DNA of 64,000 nt. It comes from Adineta vaga (lineage: Eukaryota; Rotifera). This document shows positions 33,956 to 44,888 of the stretch, one piece after another. The DNA is taken from the NCBI GenBank assembly GCA_021613535.1, contig CP075492.1:8866001-8930000 (forward strand), read 5' to 3'. Position numbers and translations under genes: made by a program. The notes beneath the pieces are model-generated. The model had not been told where the DNA came from, did not search any database, and was given only the letters and a program-made list of their open reading frames with translations. How positions within the stretch are numbered: position 1 is the stretch's first letter; every line of letters starts with the position of its first letter.

Positions 33956-35692
33956 ATGTTGAATGAAGGATCGATAAATGTGCGTTTACTGGTTATATTA
34001 GGAATAATCGGTTTGTTTGGAATAGTTACTATTGCTCTAACTGCTGCTACTCTTGGTACCGTTAATAAGCGACTAGATACTATTGATAATAAACTATCAG
34101 TATTAGAGAGAATCCAACAGTCATGACAACTATGTCTACAACTACATCAACGTCAACAACTACAACAGCAACAACAAATATCGTGGGACCCAGTCAGAAT
34201 CAATCACTTGCGACATCGATTAACGTTACTGACGTTTTAAAACATCTTCAAGAGCTACAAATTATTGCGGATAAGTCAAATAATACTCGAGCTATAAATA
34301 CAATTGGTTTTAATCGAACACTTCAGTATATTAAGGATACTCTTCGCAATGAAACCAACTTAAATATAACCGAAGACAGTTTTAAAGTAAGAGACTTTGC
34401 TCTCAATACTAATCCTATCCTAATATCGTCTCGATCGATGGCACTATCGAAAACTACACCTACTCATCGGATGCTAAAAAATCTGATTTTTTACATGTTA
34501 AATATTCGAATAATTCGTCTGTTTCGACAATTCATGAATTAAATATTATTCCCAATGGTGGATGTAAAGATACAGACTGGGAAAATTCTAAACCTGATCG
34601 AGTAGCTCTTATCAAAAGAGGAGGTGATTGTGCATTTCGTGATCGCGCTTCTCAGGCTGCGAAATATAATGCAACTGGAATCCTCTTCTATAATAATGGT
34701 GCATCATCGGACAACATGTTACCCATAGAAATTACTCTTGCTCAAGAGAATGTTCTACCTGCGTTGTTTCTTTCATATAGAACCGGTCAAGATCTCGCTG
34801 ATACAATTCAAAACTCATCGTCAAATGTAACTGTTCAATTAGGTATTGATCTGAAACTGCTCCCAGATTTCCCTGTTGGAAATATTTGTGCTGATACACC
34901 GACAGGTGATCCAACTCAAACGATTGTCGTTGGAAGTCATAGCGATAGTGTACCAGCCGGTCCAGGCATCAATGATAATGGTACACTCTCAAGATTACAT
35001 GTCTTTCAGATTCATTCTCTGTTGTAGGTAGTGGTAGTGCTGCCAATCTCGGTCTTGCTATTGCACTTGCTCGACTCTTTCAAACATCAACATATGCAAA
35101 ATATTCATATCGTGTTCGATTTTGTTGGTGGGGTGCCGAAGAAGTTGGTCTTCTTGGTTCTGACTTTCATGTCAAAACAGCTAAAAATTCTACAGATGAA
35201 GGTGAACGTCTTCAAGATTATCTTGTCAACTTAAACTATGATATGCTTGGCTCACCTAATTATATCTTTGGTATTTATGATGGGCAAACAGCAAAAAACG
35301 GTACTCCAGAAAAAGCGCTTAATGGAAGCAGAAAGATTACTGCTCTATATCGTGATTGGTTTCAAGGACAGAAACTTCCGTGGAGCAATACTGACTTTAG
35401 CGGTCGAAGTGATTATGGACCATTTTTAGCTGAAGGTATTGTTGCTGGTGGATTATTTTCTGGTGGAGATGGGGTTAAAACACAAGTACAACGTGATTAC
35501 TATGATCAATTACTCGGTCAAGGTATGGGAGGAATCGCTGGAGCTACTTATGACCCATGCTATCATAAAGCATGTGATTCAATTCAAAATATCAATCCAT
35601 TTGCTTTAAATAAAATGATACAAGCAGCTGCTTATATTTTGGAAACGCTCGGTCGGGAACATAATTTGAAAGAATGGCTTTATCCTCAATAA
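33956..35692 (+). pseudogene. M28 aminopeptidase, array copy 1 (two frameshifts)
   Basis: The leader frame from the ATG at 33956 (signal-anchor, then coiled segment) ends at a TGA (34124-34126). The Thr-rich stalk and PA domain continue in another frame from 34123. A second shift lies around 34425-34435, where S-S then I-D-G-T-I-E-N-Y-T-Y is split between frames. Past that, PA (V-A-L-I-K-R-G, A-A-K-Y-N-A-T-G-I-L) and M28 are open to the stop at 35692, with a 47-bp intron at 34981-35027. M28 zinc and catalytic motifs are intact: G-S-H-S-D-S-V, G-I-N-D-N-G, W-G-A-E-E, N-Y-D-M-L-G-S, C-Y-H-K-A-C-D. Two independent shifts upstream of an intact catalytic domain argue for a dead or dying copy, unless unrecognised introns restore it. 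Confidence 0.72.
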
Positions 35693-36233
35693 GTAACATT
35701 TCATTTTTGTACTAAAGATTACGAATACAGAAGGATATGATGAACAAATTGTTGTGTCTTTGTTTTGTGCATTAAATAAAATCATCCTTTATAGATATGT
35801 CTGAAGAATAAATCAAGAAAAAAAACTGCATCATAAACCAAATATGTGAATTAAACGTCGATAAAATGTTCTCTCTTCGAATGATAAGATTTAAGAATTA
35901 CTGTAAAAGCTGATGTTATTTTGAAGATTACTCAGTACATATCAAACACACTTCAAAGTTGAATCACTCAGTTATCAATAAAACTTGAAAACTACTGATT
36001 TGCAATTGTTTTATTACATGGTTTTTGTCAGTAACAATGAAACAAATATCTCGTAAAAAAAGTCTTTGTCATATTATTATATGGCTCATAATGACAAAGC
36101 ACAAGGCTTATCTTGATTAACAATCTTCTGATTTTTCTAATCGACCTCTTTAAATAATACAATATAAAACAATTGTTGCTTATCATTATTCGTTTTTTGT
36201 CCTTGATACAATCAAACGAATAAAAAAAGAATT
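35693..36233. other. Intergenic region between M28 copies 1 and 2
   Basis: 540 bp, AT-rich. A TATA-like acaatataaaac lies near 36160-36171, about 65 nt before the copy 2 start. Confidence 0.45.
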
Positions 36234-38107
36234 ATGTCTTCGTCTTACCAATATCGCAACGAAAGTGATGGTGCTAGTGGCACACTGAGTAGAGGTACGA
36301 AACTCGCTGCCATTGCCATTGGACTGGTGATAATACTAACAATCGTTATCTTTGGCCTTTCCATAGCCATCTTAGTCAAAGTAAATGGTAGTCAATCAAA
36401 AACAACAACAACAGTGGGAACAGCAGTAACAACAACAACAACAACAGTGGGAACAGCAGTAACAACAACAACAACAGTGGGAACAACAGTAACAACAACT
36501 GCATCAAACTTCTTGAATTCGGTATTAGCTGAGTCTATTCGTATTAAAGATGTCATGGGTCATCTCGACGGATTACAACGTATTGCAACCAATGCTAATG
36601 GTAATCGAGCTGTTAGTACACTTGGTTTTAATCAGACACTTGATTATATTACTAATAGTCTTTCCATGCATACAGACTATAATGTAACGAAAAGCTTCTT
36701 TAATATCCGACAATTTGCTTTAGCGAGTAATCCAATTTTCATGTCGTCTATTAATGGTGTGACTAAAAATTATACATATTCAGATGATCTTTCTGCTGCT
36801 GATTTTTATCATATTCAATTTTCTACCGCTGCTGATTTCTCCACTTTTGAGTCCATTTCTGTTATTCCTGGTGTTGGATGTTTCGATAGTGACTGGACTA
36901 GTGTAAATCCTTCTCCAGCTGGAAAAGTAGCTTTAGTTAAACGAGGTGTTTGTCCATTTTCTGATAAAGGTGCACTTGCTGTTAAATATAATGTCAAAGC
37001 ACTTCTACTTTACAACGATGGTGACGGACCAGATCGATTATCACCCATTGCTATTGGTCTTGGCCAATCGAACAATTTGCCTGCACTATTTCTTTCATTT
37101 CCTGTAGGCCAGGCGCTTGTTGATGCGGCTCAAAATGCATCAACAAATACCGGTGTTAAACTTACTATTAATGTACAAAATCTACCTTTATCACCCGTAG
37201 GAAATATTTGTGCTGATACACCGACAGGTGATCCAACTCAAACAATTGTTATTGGAAGTCATAGTGACAGTGTACCAGCTGGTCCAGGCATCAATGATAA
37301 TGGTACATTTTCAAGATTACATATCTTTTACATTCATTCTCTATTGTAGGTAGTGGTAGTGCTGCCAATCTCGGTCTTGCTATTGCACTTGCTCGACTCT
37401 TCCAAACATCAACATATGCAAAATACAAATATCGTGTTCGATTTTGTTGGTGGGGTGCCGAGGAGATTGGTTTACTTGGTTCTGACTTTCATGTCAAACA
37501 AGCAAAGCTCGCGACAGCTGTTGGTGAACGTCTTCAAGATTATCTTATCAACTTAAACTATGATATGCTCGGTTCACCTAATTATATCTTTGGTATTTAT
37601 GATGGGCAAACAGCAAACAATGCTACACCACCACTAGCTCTTCCAGGTAGTAATAAAATGAGTGCTCTATATCGTGATTGGTTTCAAGGACAGAAACTAC
37701 CGTGGACCAATACTGATTTCAGTGGTCGAAGTGATTATGGACCATTTTTAGCTGAAGGTATCGTTGCTGGTGGATTGTTTTCTGGTGGAGATGACACGAA
37801 AACACAGGCAGAACGAGATTACTATGATCAATTACTTGGTCAAGGATTAGGTGGAATTGTCGGAGCTATTCATGATCCATGTTATCATCAAGCTTGTGAT
37901 TCAATTCAAAATATCAATGTTTTTGCTTATGAAAAGATGGTACAGGCAGCTGCTTATGTTTTAGAATATTTAGCACGACAAAATGATTTAATTACATGGC
38001 TTTATCCAGCGGTAGACCTACACGAACACATGATCAATCGTCACGACAAAAATATGACTCTATTAATGAATATTTTGGCATGCCATATCTATGAAAGCTT
38101 TTACTAA
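36234..38107 (+). CDS. M28 aminopeptidase, array copy 2 (shifted C-terminus)
   Basis: Two exons, 36234-37302 and 37350-38107 (1827 nt, 608 aa). Type II membrane layout: a short cytoplasmic start, a helix at about 20-46, then a Thr/Val stalk with a minisatellite. PA domain at about 165-300 (V-A-L-V-K-R-G-V-C-P-F), M28 metallopeptidase at about 330-580. Zinc ligands and catalytic Glu are present (G-S-H-S-D, G-I-N-D-N-G, G-A-E-E, N-Y-D-M-L, C-Y-H-Q-A-C-D), as is G-R-S-D-Y-G-P-F-L. PA plus M28 is the architecture of secreted or vacuolar aminopeptidases (aminopeptidase Y type) that trim N-terminal residues from peptides. Compared with copy 4, one base is missing at about 38008-38010 (CCAGCGG against CCAAACGG), so the last 28 or so residues are read in a different frame; the catalytic core is unaffected. 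Confidence 0.85.
36405..36500 (+). repeat. Stalk minisatellite of M28 copy 2
   Basis: About three copies of a 27-33 nt unit, (ACA)n followed by GTGGGAACAGCAGTAAC, encoding T-T-T-T-V-G-T-A-V-T. Likely length-variable between individuals or alleles. Confidence 0.85.
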
Positions 38108-38556
38108 ACTCCTTTTTGTGTTCTGTTCTTTTCTTTACTAACAATAAATAATTAAAATACAATTCTAATAAATTTTTGTTAATTAAAACACAGCGTTCTA
38201 CTTATTATACATCTATGCAAAAAAAGAAAGTAAAAAATTCATGATGGCAGAATAGAAAGTTTTCGGAAGGTTAACTATATAGTGTAATAAATCTACGATA
38301 GTTTTCTATTTTTTATTATGACATATATTATTTTCTTTTTTTTCATGATAAATATGAAATTAAACCAATAAATTTTAGTTGACATATGATTCTATTAACG
38401 AGCATATTTTTATTGTTATGATCTTGTACGAGGTCATTAACGTCAGATAACATCATTGTTATAAGTCATTTTTTTTCTTTCTAAATTTCTGATATAAATA
38501 TCGAGTATTCACATCTCTTTTCTTTCTTTAACAATTTTATTTTCTTAAAATCTATC
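38108..38556. other. Intergenic region between M28 copies 2 and 3
   Basis: 450 bp, AT-rich with poly-T tracts. No gene. Confidence 0.45.
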
Positions 38557-38773
38557 ATGGACAATAGTGTCAATGAATATAAAACTTTGAAATGTATGAA
38601 AATTTTAGTACCAGTTGTTGGAATTGGTATTATTTTAACGATAGTAACATTTGGAATAGCTATCGCAACTTTAGTCAAGGTCAATCAAGGATTCGATAAG
38701 ATTGAAACTAATAGTGTTCAAACAACGCCCAGCACGACTGCAAGAACAACAAATCCAATTACTACAACTACAC

Positions 38774-38806
<33 letters not shown>

Positions 38807-40403
38807 ATCGACCATTTTTCGATGCGATCTTGCCAAAACAAATTCATATTCAACAAGTTATGGATCATCTGAATGAATTACAACGAATTGCTACAGGTGC
38901 AAATGGAAATCGTGCTATTCATACAACGGGTTTTAATCAAACACTGGACTATATCACTGATGTCCTAAATACAAAAACAAATTTTATAGTCAAAACAAGT
39001 TTTTTTCCTGTAAGAAAGTTTGATCTTTCGAAAGATCCTGTCTTTAGTTCATTGATTAATGACACCATTACCAACTATACATATTCAAAAAATCTCTCTA
39101 TCAGTGATTTTTCCGTTGCTCGTTATTCGACATCTGTAGATTTTCCTGATTATATCGAACTGGTAGTTATACCAAATGAAGGCTGTTCCGATATCGACTG
39201 GAATAACACTAATCTGACCGTAGTTGGCAGAGTGGCTTTAGTTAAACGAGGTACTTGCACATTTATTGAAAAAGCTAAGTTGGCAATGCAATATAATGCT
39301 TCCGCTATTTTAATATACAATCGTGGAAGTTCAGACAGTGACATACAACCAATAACTATTGACTTAGGTCAAGAAAATAAAATTCCAGCATTGTTTCTCT
39401 CTCACAATATTGGCCAACAACTGATTGAAGCCATTGCAAATCCAGCAAATAATGTTACAATATATCTTAATATTGCTGTTCTCAACGATTTACCAAGTCC
39501 TGTAGGTAATATATGTGCAGATACGCCTACAGGCGATCCAAAGCAAACAATCGTCATCGGAAGTCATAGTGATAGTGTACCGGAAGGTCCTGGTATCAAT
39601 GACAATGGTAAGAGAGATCTACTTCTCAATATTCCGTTAGTGCATATTCAATTTTAGGTAGTGGAAGTGCTGCAAACCTCGGTCTTGCTATTGCACTTGC
39701 TCGACTTTTCAACACATCATCATATACAAAATATCCATATCGTGTTCGATTTTGTTGGTGGGGTGCTGAAGAAGTTGGTCTTCTTGGGTCTCGTGATCAT
39801 GTCAGGAAGGCTAAAAATGCTACTGATGAAGGTGAACGTCTTCAAGATTATTTAATTAATCTAAACTATGATATGCTTGGTTCACCTAATTTTATGTTCG
39901 GCATCTATAATGATGAAACTGCAAAAAATGATACACCATCAGAGGCACTTCTAGGTAGTAAAAAAATCAGTAATCTTTTTCGTGATTGGTTCAATGAACA
40001 GAAACTACCATGGACTAATACTGATTTTGATGGTCGAAGTGATTATGGACCATTTTTAGCTGAAGGTATCGTTGCTGGCGGTCTAGCTACTGGTGCTGAA
40101 AAGAAGAAAACAGTCGAAGAACGTGATCGTTATGAACAATTACTTGGTCAAGGATTAGGTGGATTAGCTGATGTTGCTTATGATTCATGTTATCATCAAG
40201 CTTGTGATTCAATTCAGAATATTAATGTATTTGCTTATGCAAACATGGTGCAAGGAGCTGCTTATGCTTTAGAATATTTAGCGCGACAAGATAATTTAAC
40301 TACATGGCTTTATCCAAATGGTCGAACAATACGTTCAATTAGTCAAACGTTACAGCAAGAATATGTTTCTTATAATGAATATTTTCGCTTGCCTTATTAT
40401 TAA
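38557..40403 (+). CDS. M28 aminopeptidase, array copy 3 (intact)
   Basis: Two exons, 38557-39607 and 39658-40403 (1797 nt, 598 aa; 50-bp intron). The short basic cytoplasmic N-terminus is followed by a signal-anchor (about 14-40), a Thr-rich stalk from an (ACA)n run near 38774-38807, and a PA domain (V-A-L-V-K-R-G-T-C-T-F). The M28 domain has all metal ligands: G-S-H-S-D-S-V, G-I-N-D-N-G, G-A-E-E-V-G-L-L-G-S, N-Y-D-M-L-G-S-P-N and C-Y-H-Q-A-C-D. It ends E-Y-F-R-L-P-Y-Y, colinear with copy 4's E-Y-F-G-L-P-Y-L, so this C-terminus is the ancestral one. It is the most diverged of the four long copies and the only one without an apparent lesion. The enzyme domain should face outside or the lumen; the physiological substrate is unknown. 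Confidence 0.9.
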
Positions 40404-40958
40404 TAACTGTTTAGTTTGATTAATATTTTTCTTTTCTCAAATAATACTACAATTCTTGATATCTATTCGATAAAGAACATCTGAAGAATAAAATATTATA
40501 TATTTGTTTTAAAACAGATACTACTAGGAATATTTAATAACAATGAACAATATATATTAATCTGTGTATCAATAAAAAAGAAAGAAGAGTAGAAAAACGA
40601 AGGATAAATGTTTTTCTTGATAACAACTACTAACTTAGTTACTGTTGTTTTGATTCAATCATGATGACTACACAATTTCAAAACACTTCATAAAATTTTT
40701 TTAAACTAATAAAACTCTTATACTCATTCTTCTGTGCAAAGATCATAATTATTTTATAACAATCATTTCAGGGCAATAGAATCTGATTATATCTGTTGAC
40801 GAATACTTTACTGAAGAGATGTTGTCATAATACAATGTATCATGAGAGAAAATGAAGATAAAAATTTATACTTGTCCTTCTTCTATGTATAAATACCTGG
40901 TTTGTAATCGATTATTTTTTTTATTAAAATCAGTATTATTCGAAAATATTCAATAGTG
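40404..40958. other. Intergenic region between M28 copies 3 and 4
   Basis: 555 bp, AT-rich. A TATA box candidate, tataaata, sits at 40888-40895, 64 nt before the copy 4 start codon. Confidence 0.5.
40888..40895 (+). promoter_or_regulatory. TATA box of M28 copy 4
   Basis: tataaata 64 nt upstream of the ATG; position and sequence fit a core promoter. Confidence 0.5.
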
Positions 40959-41131
40959 ATGAACGGAAACCAAGTCACGCCTGGGAATAGCCATGAAAAA
41001 GTTACATATGCAGTAGATAAACGTAGTAAACTGTTTCTACCAGCAATTTCGATTGGAATTATTTTGGCTCTTGCTACACTTGGTGTTGCAGCAGCGACAT
41101 TAGCTATCGTCACTAGTCGATTGAAAGATTC

Positions 41132-41163
<32 letters not shown>

Positions 41164-42774
41164 AAACAACAACAACAACAGATAAACCACCACTCAATTC
41201 TGTCTATGCTGAATCCGTTAAAATTACAGATGTTATGACACATTTGAATGAATTACAACTTATTGCAACAAATGCTAATGGTAATCGTGCTATTAATACA
41301 CGTGGTTTTAATCAGACACTTGATTATATTTCCAATTCATTAACATCACAAACAAATTTTCAAGTAACCAAAAGCTTCTTTTATTTACGAAATTTTATAC
41401 TTGCAAACAATCCTATACTATTAACATCCATTGCTGGTAACGTTAAGAATCGTACATATTCAAATACGCTTTCAGCAGCTGAATTTTATATTGTTCAATT
41501 TACGAGATCAGCTAATTTTCCTGATCCTGTTCCTATCAGTGTTATTCCAAACGAAGGATGTACAGATAGTGATTGGACTGCTGCAAGTCTTTCTCCTGCT
41601 GGAAAAGTAGCTTTAGTTAAACGAGGTACTTGCAATTTTATTGATAAAGCAACACTCGCTGCTAAATATAATGTTGCTGCGCTTCTAATATACAATGATG
41701 GTGCTGCACCAGATCGAATTTCACCGATATTTATTAGTTTAGGACAAGAAAATGAATTAGTTGCATTGTTTCTTTCCTATACTCTTGGTCAAGAATTGGT
41801 TAATGCAGCTCAAAATCCATCAAATAATGTTGGTGTTCGTATCATCATTTCAATCACCGATGACGTACGTTTTCCAGTCGGTAATATTTGTGCCGATACA
41901 CCGACAGGTGATCCAACTCAAACGATTGTTGTTGGAAGTCATAGTGATAGTGTACCAGCTGGTCCAGGCATCAATGATAATGGTACATTTTCAAGATTAC
42001 ATGTCTTTTACATTCATTCTCTATTGTAGGTAGTGGTAGTGCTGCCAATCTCGGTCTTGCTATTGCACTTGCTCGACTCTTTCAAACATCAACATATGCA
42101 AAATACAAATATCGTGTTCGATTTTGTTGGTGGGGTGCCGAGGAGATTGGTTTACTTGGTTCTGACTTTCATGTTAAGCAAGCGAAACTCGCGACAACTG
42201 TTGGTGAACGTCTTCAAGATTATCTTGTCAACTTAAACTATGATATGCTTGGCTCACCTAATTATATCTTTGGTATTTATGATGGTCGAACAGCAAACAA
42301 TGCTACACCACCACTAGCTCTTCCAGGTAGTAATAAAATGAGTGCTCTATATCGTGATTGGTTCAATGAACAGAAACTACCATGGGATTATACTGATTTT
42401 AGTGGTCGAAGTGATTATGGACCGTTTTAGCTGAAGGTATTGTTGCTGGTGGATTGTTTTCGGGTGCTGACGAAACTAAATCGTTTGAACAACGTGATCG
42501 TTATATTAAACTGTTAGGACAAAATGCGGGTGGTGTTGCTGGTGCTATTCAAGATCCATGTTATCATAAAGCTTGCGATTCTATTGAAAATATCAATGTT
42601 TTTGCTTATGAAAAGATGGTACAGGCAGCTGCTTATGTTTTAGAATATTTAGCACGACAAAATGATTTAATTTCATGGCTTTATCCAAACGGTAGACCTA
42701 CACGAACACATGATCAATCGTCACGATCAAAATATAACTCTATTAATGAATATTTTGGTTTACCTTATCTATAG
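40959..42774 (+). pseudogene. M28 aminopeptidase, array copy 4 (one-base deletion, premature stop)
   Basis: Exon 1, 40959-41982, and exon 2 from 42030, 47-bp intron. ATG at 40959. It has the same layout as copies 2 and 3: signal-anchor at about 25-48, (ACA)n-encoded Thr stalk (41131-41180), PA domain, then M28. In exon 2 the conserved G-R-S-D-Y-G-P-F-L motif reads GGACCGTTTTAG: four Ts (42425-42428) where copies 1-3 have five. This gives a TAG at 42428-42430. The old frame resumes at once and runs through C-Y-H-K-A-C-D to its normal end at 42774. The premature stop removes the last zinc-ligand region, so a protein from this allele would be inactive. A homopolymer error in the assembly is the main alternative. 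Confidence 0.78.
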
Positions 42775-43102
42775 ATTTTCTTTTTAGCAAGACATTTTAT
42801 TCTAACTTTTTCACTTTCAATTCACTCACATGTTAATGATGAATTACTTTTTCTTACTCTATTATAAATAAAATCGTGATCTACCACAATGTTTCTGGTA
42901 TTGGTAGAAAAAGAGTTATTGATAGAATATCTTTACTCATATTTCCTGTTCGCGTTTTTTCTTTGTCTAAAAACACGGAAATACTCTATATGTAGAGAGA
43001 GAGAACGGAGAAAAAGTTTCAGTCTCTTTCACTTTATATCGTCATTTCTAAGAAAACAATCGTTTGTAAAACGGATCGATTTATTACTACAATTAAGAAA
43101 CG
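42775..43102. other. Short intergenic region
   Basis: About 330 bp. An overlapping low-complexity frame (42889-43137) is not convincing. Likely the 3' UTR of copy 4 and the promoter of the next gene. Confidence 0.4.
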
Positions 43103-43795
43103 ATGACTTTCAATGGCATGTTAAGAATTTTAGTTAATGATTATAAGAAACAACATGTAAGTTCATTCATTTCATAATAAAATTCATCAAAATTATTTAG
43201 GAACAAAAAATGGTTTCAATCGTGGATGAACTAATGAGAACACGTGATGAATTAAAAGAAGTTAAAGAAAAACTTCAAAATGTAATTCATTGTTTTTCTT
43301 GAAAAAAAAACATTCTTTCATTTCTCTCTTCTTCTAATTCAGCTACAATTAGGTATTAGTCCACCTTCATCATCTAATCTTTGTCATACTTCAATACCTA
43401 TTATAAGTTTATTTGTTCAATATAATGGATTTTTCAATGAACTATGTGATATCCGTCAAACAATAACTATTAAAGAACTATTGGTAAGTACGTGAGAATT
43501 TGCTCTTTATCGAATTTAATTATTCTTTCTCATCTAAAAATAGATCAAACTTCGACAAATAACTGGAATTTCTCTTGAACATCCCATAAATATACGTGTA
43601 CTTAGTGAAGATGGTTTAAACACATTATTTTTTCTTAATCAAAATCTTGATCAAACATTAGAATCCTATCGTGATCAGTTAAAACCACGAATGATTTTAA
43701 ATATTGAAGATGATGAAATCGCAATCCTTTCTAAAATCCGATCAAAAAGTACAACGAGTAGTGAACGCACTTATTCTTTTGAATCTGATGTTTAA
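43103..43795 (+). CDS. Small coiled-coil-containing protein of unknown function
   Basis: Four exons: 43103-43156, 43201-43281, 43343-43483 and 43544-43795 (528 nt, 175 aa). All splice sites are GT-AG, and three of four exons are multiples of codons as read. The start ATG follows an in-frame TAA six nt upstream, which fixes it. Residues about 15-45 form a charged helix (D-E-L-M-R-T-R-D-E-L-K-E-V-K-E-K-L). The rest is a mixed alpha/beta segment (I-P-I-I-S-L-F-V-Q-Y-N-G-F, I-N-I-R-V-L-S-E-D-G) and a Ser/Arg-rich tail. The strand pattern could suit a ubiquitin-like fold but I cannot name a family. Confidence 0.7.
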
Positions 43796-44888
43796 CAAAA
43801 GAAATTTCGAAGATTTTTTCTGTAATTAAACATATATGTTTTATTTCGAATAAAGATATTGTTTGTCGTTTTCCAAATGTTGTTTTTTTACGGCATATGA
43901 AGAGAAATTTGAATGTCGATTAATCAACCATAATAAATAAGAATATTATCTAGTCGATTGCTTAGATAATTTAGTCTATAAAAGATTGTGACTGAATTAT
44001 TCCAAGGTTTTTCTTCTTCTTTTCGTTTATCGTTTATTGACATATCGTCTCTGTAATAAGATACAGTTAAAGAAAAATATGTTTTTTTTACATTCGACAG
44101 GAAATCTTAACAGTAAAAATCATATCAATGAGAAATGTCAAGAAGATAAAAAACATTCAAAGAAGACATTCTACTATAATCATTCAAATTTATTTCTATT
44201 CCTTTGTTATTTTCTACTTGTTATCTAAATAAATATTCAAATTCAAGTATTTGATGATCAATTTATATGCCAACTTTTGTTCTTTATTTTATAAGGTTAT
44301 TTATTGATTACTTGTTAAGTGCTTGACAAATTGTCCTATGTAATCTTATGAGCTTAACAAATAGAGTGTCAAATAGACTTGTACAATCACAAGAAAACAA
44401 TCTATGCTGATTATATAATTATTTTTATGGAATCAATTCTTACTATTGAATTAAATGATAGGTCAATTTTCGTTTACTTTTCTTCCTTTATAAATGTACC
44501 TCGTTAGTATTTCGTTTGACACATATGTATATGTGTATATGTGTATATATACATATATAACTGAAGATAATAGTCCGTATGATAGGTCTCATTTGTCATT
44601 GATTGAATGGTCATTGGCAAGCCTCATCATACATTTCGATTTGTATATTCGCCTATTCTTATCTGATTTTTGTTTCTTCTTCTTCTTCTTCTTTTATTTG
44701 CTCAAAAGTGCGCGTCTCTTTCTTCTCTTCTCTTCCTTTTACTTTACGTTTCGTTCGGCAGCAGCGACAATGACGATCACCGTTGATTGATTGTAAAATT
44801 TGTTGTATATATGTTCTGTTCTTTCTCTTTTTCTTTCTCCTGCGCAATTTTTTATACTTTATTGTAAAACAGCTCGCGATGCTCCACT
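43796..44888. other. Intergenic region upstream of the RASSF-like gene
   Basis: About 1.1 kb. Contains TATG/TATA-type repeats (44524-44560) and a (TTC)n tract at 44673-44692. Open frames at 44037 and 44494 are low-complexity and unsupported. Confidence 0.5.
44673..44692. repeat. (TTC)n microsatellite
   Basis: Six or so TTC units upstream of the RASSF-like gene. Confidence 0.8.

Noticed and set aside
40956-42033. Frame running through the donor site of M28 copy 4 as a C-terminal extension
   Set aside because: The same 47-bp stretch is a GT-AG intron in copies 1, 2 and 4, and skipping it restores the conserved N-D-N-G-S-G motif.
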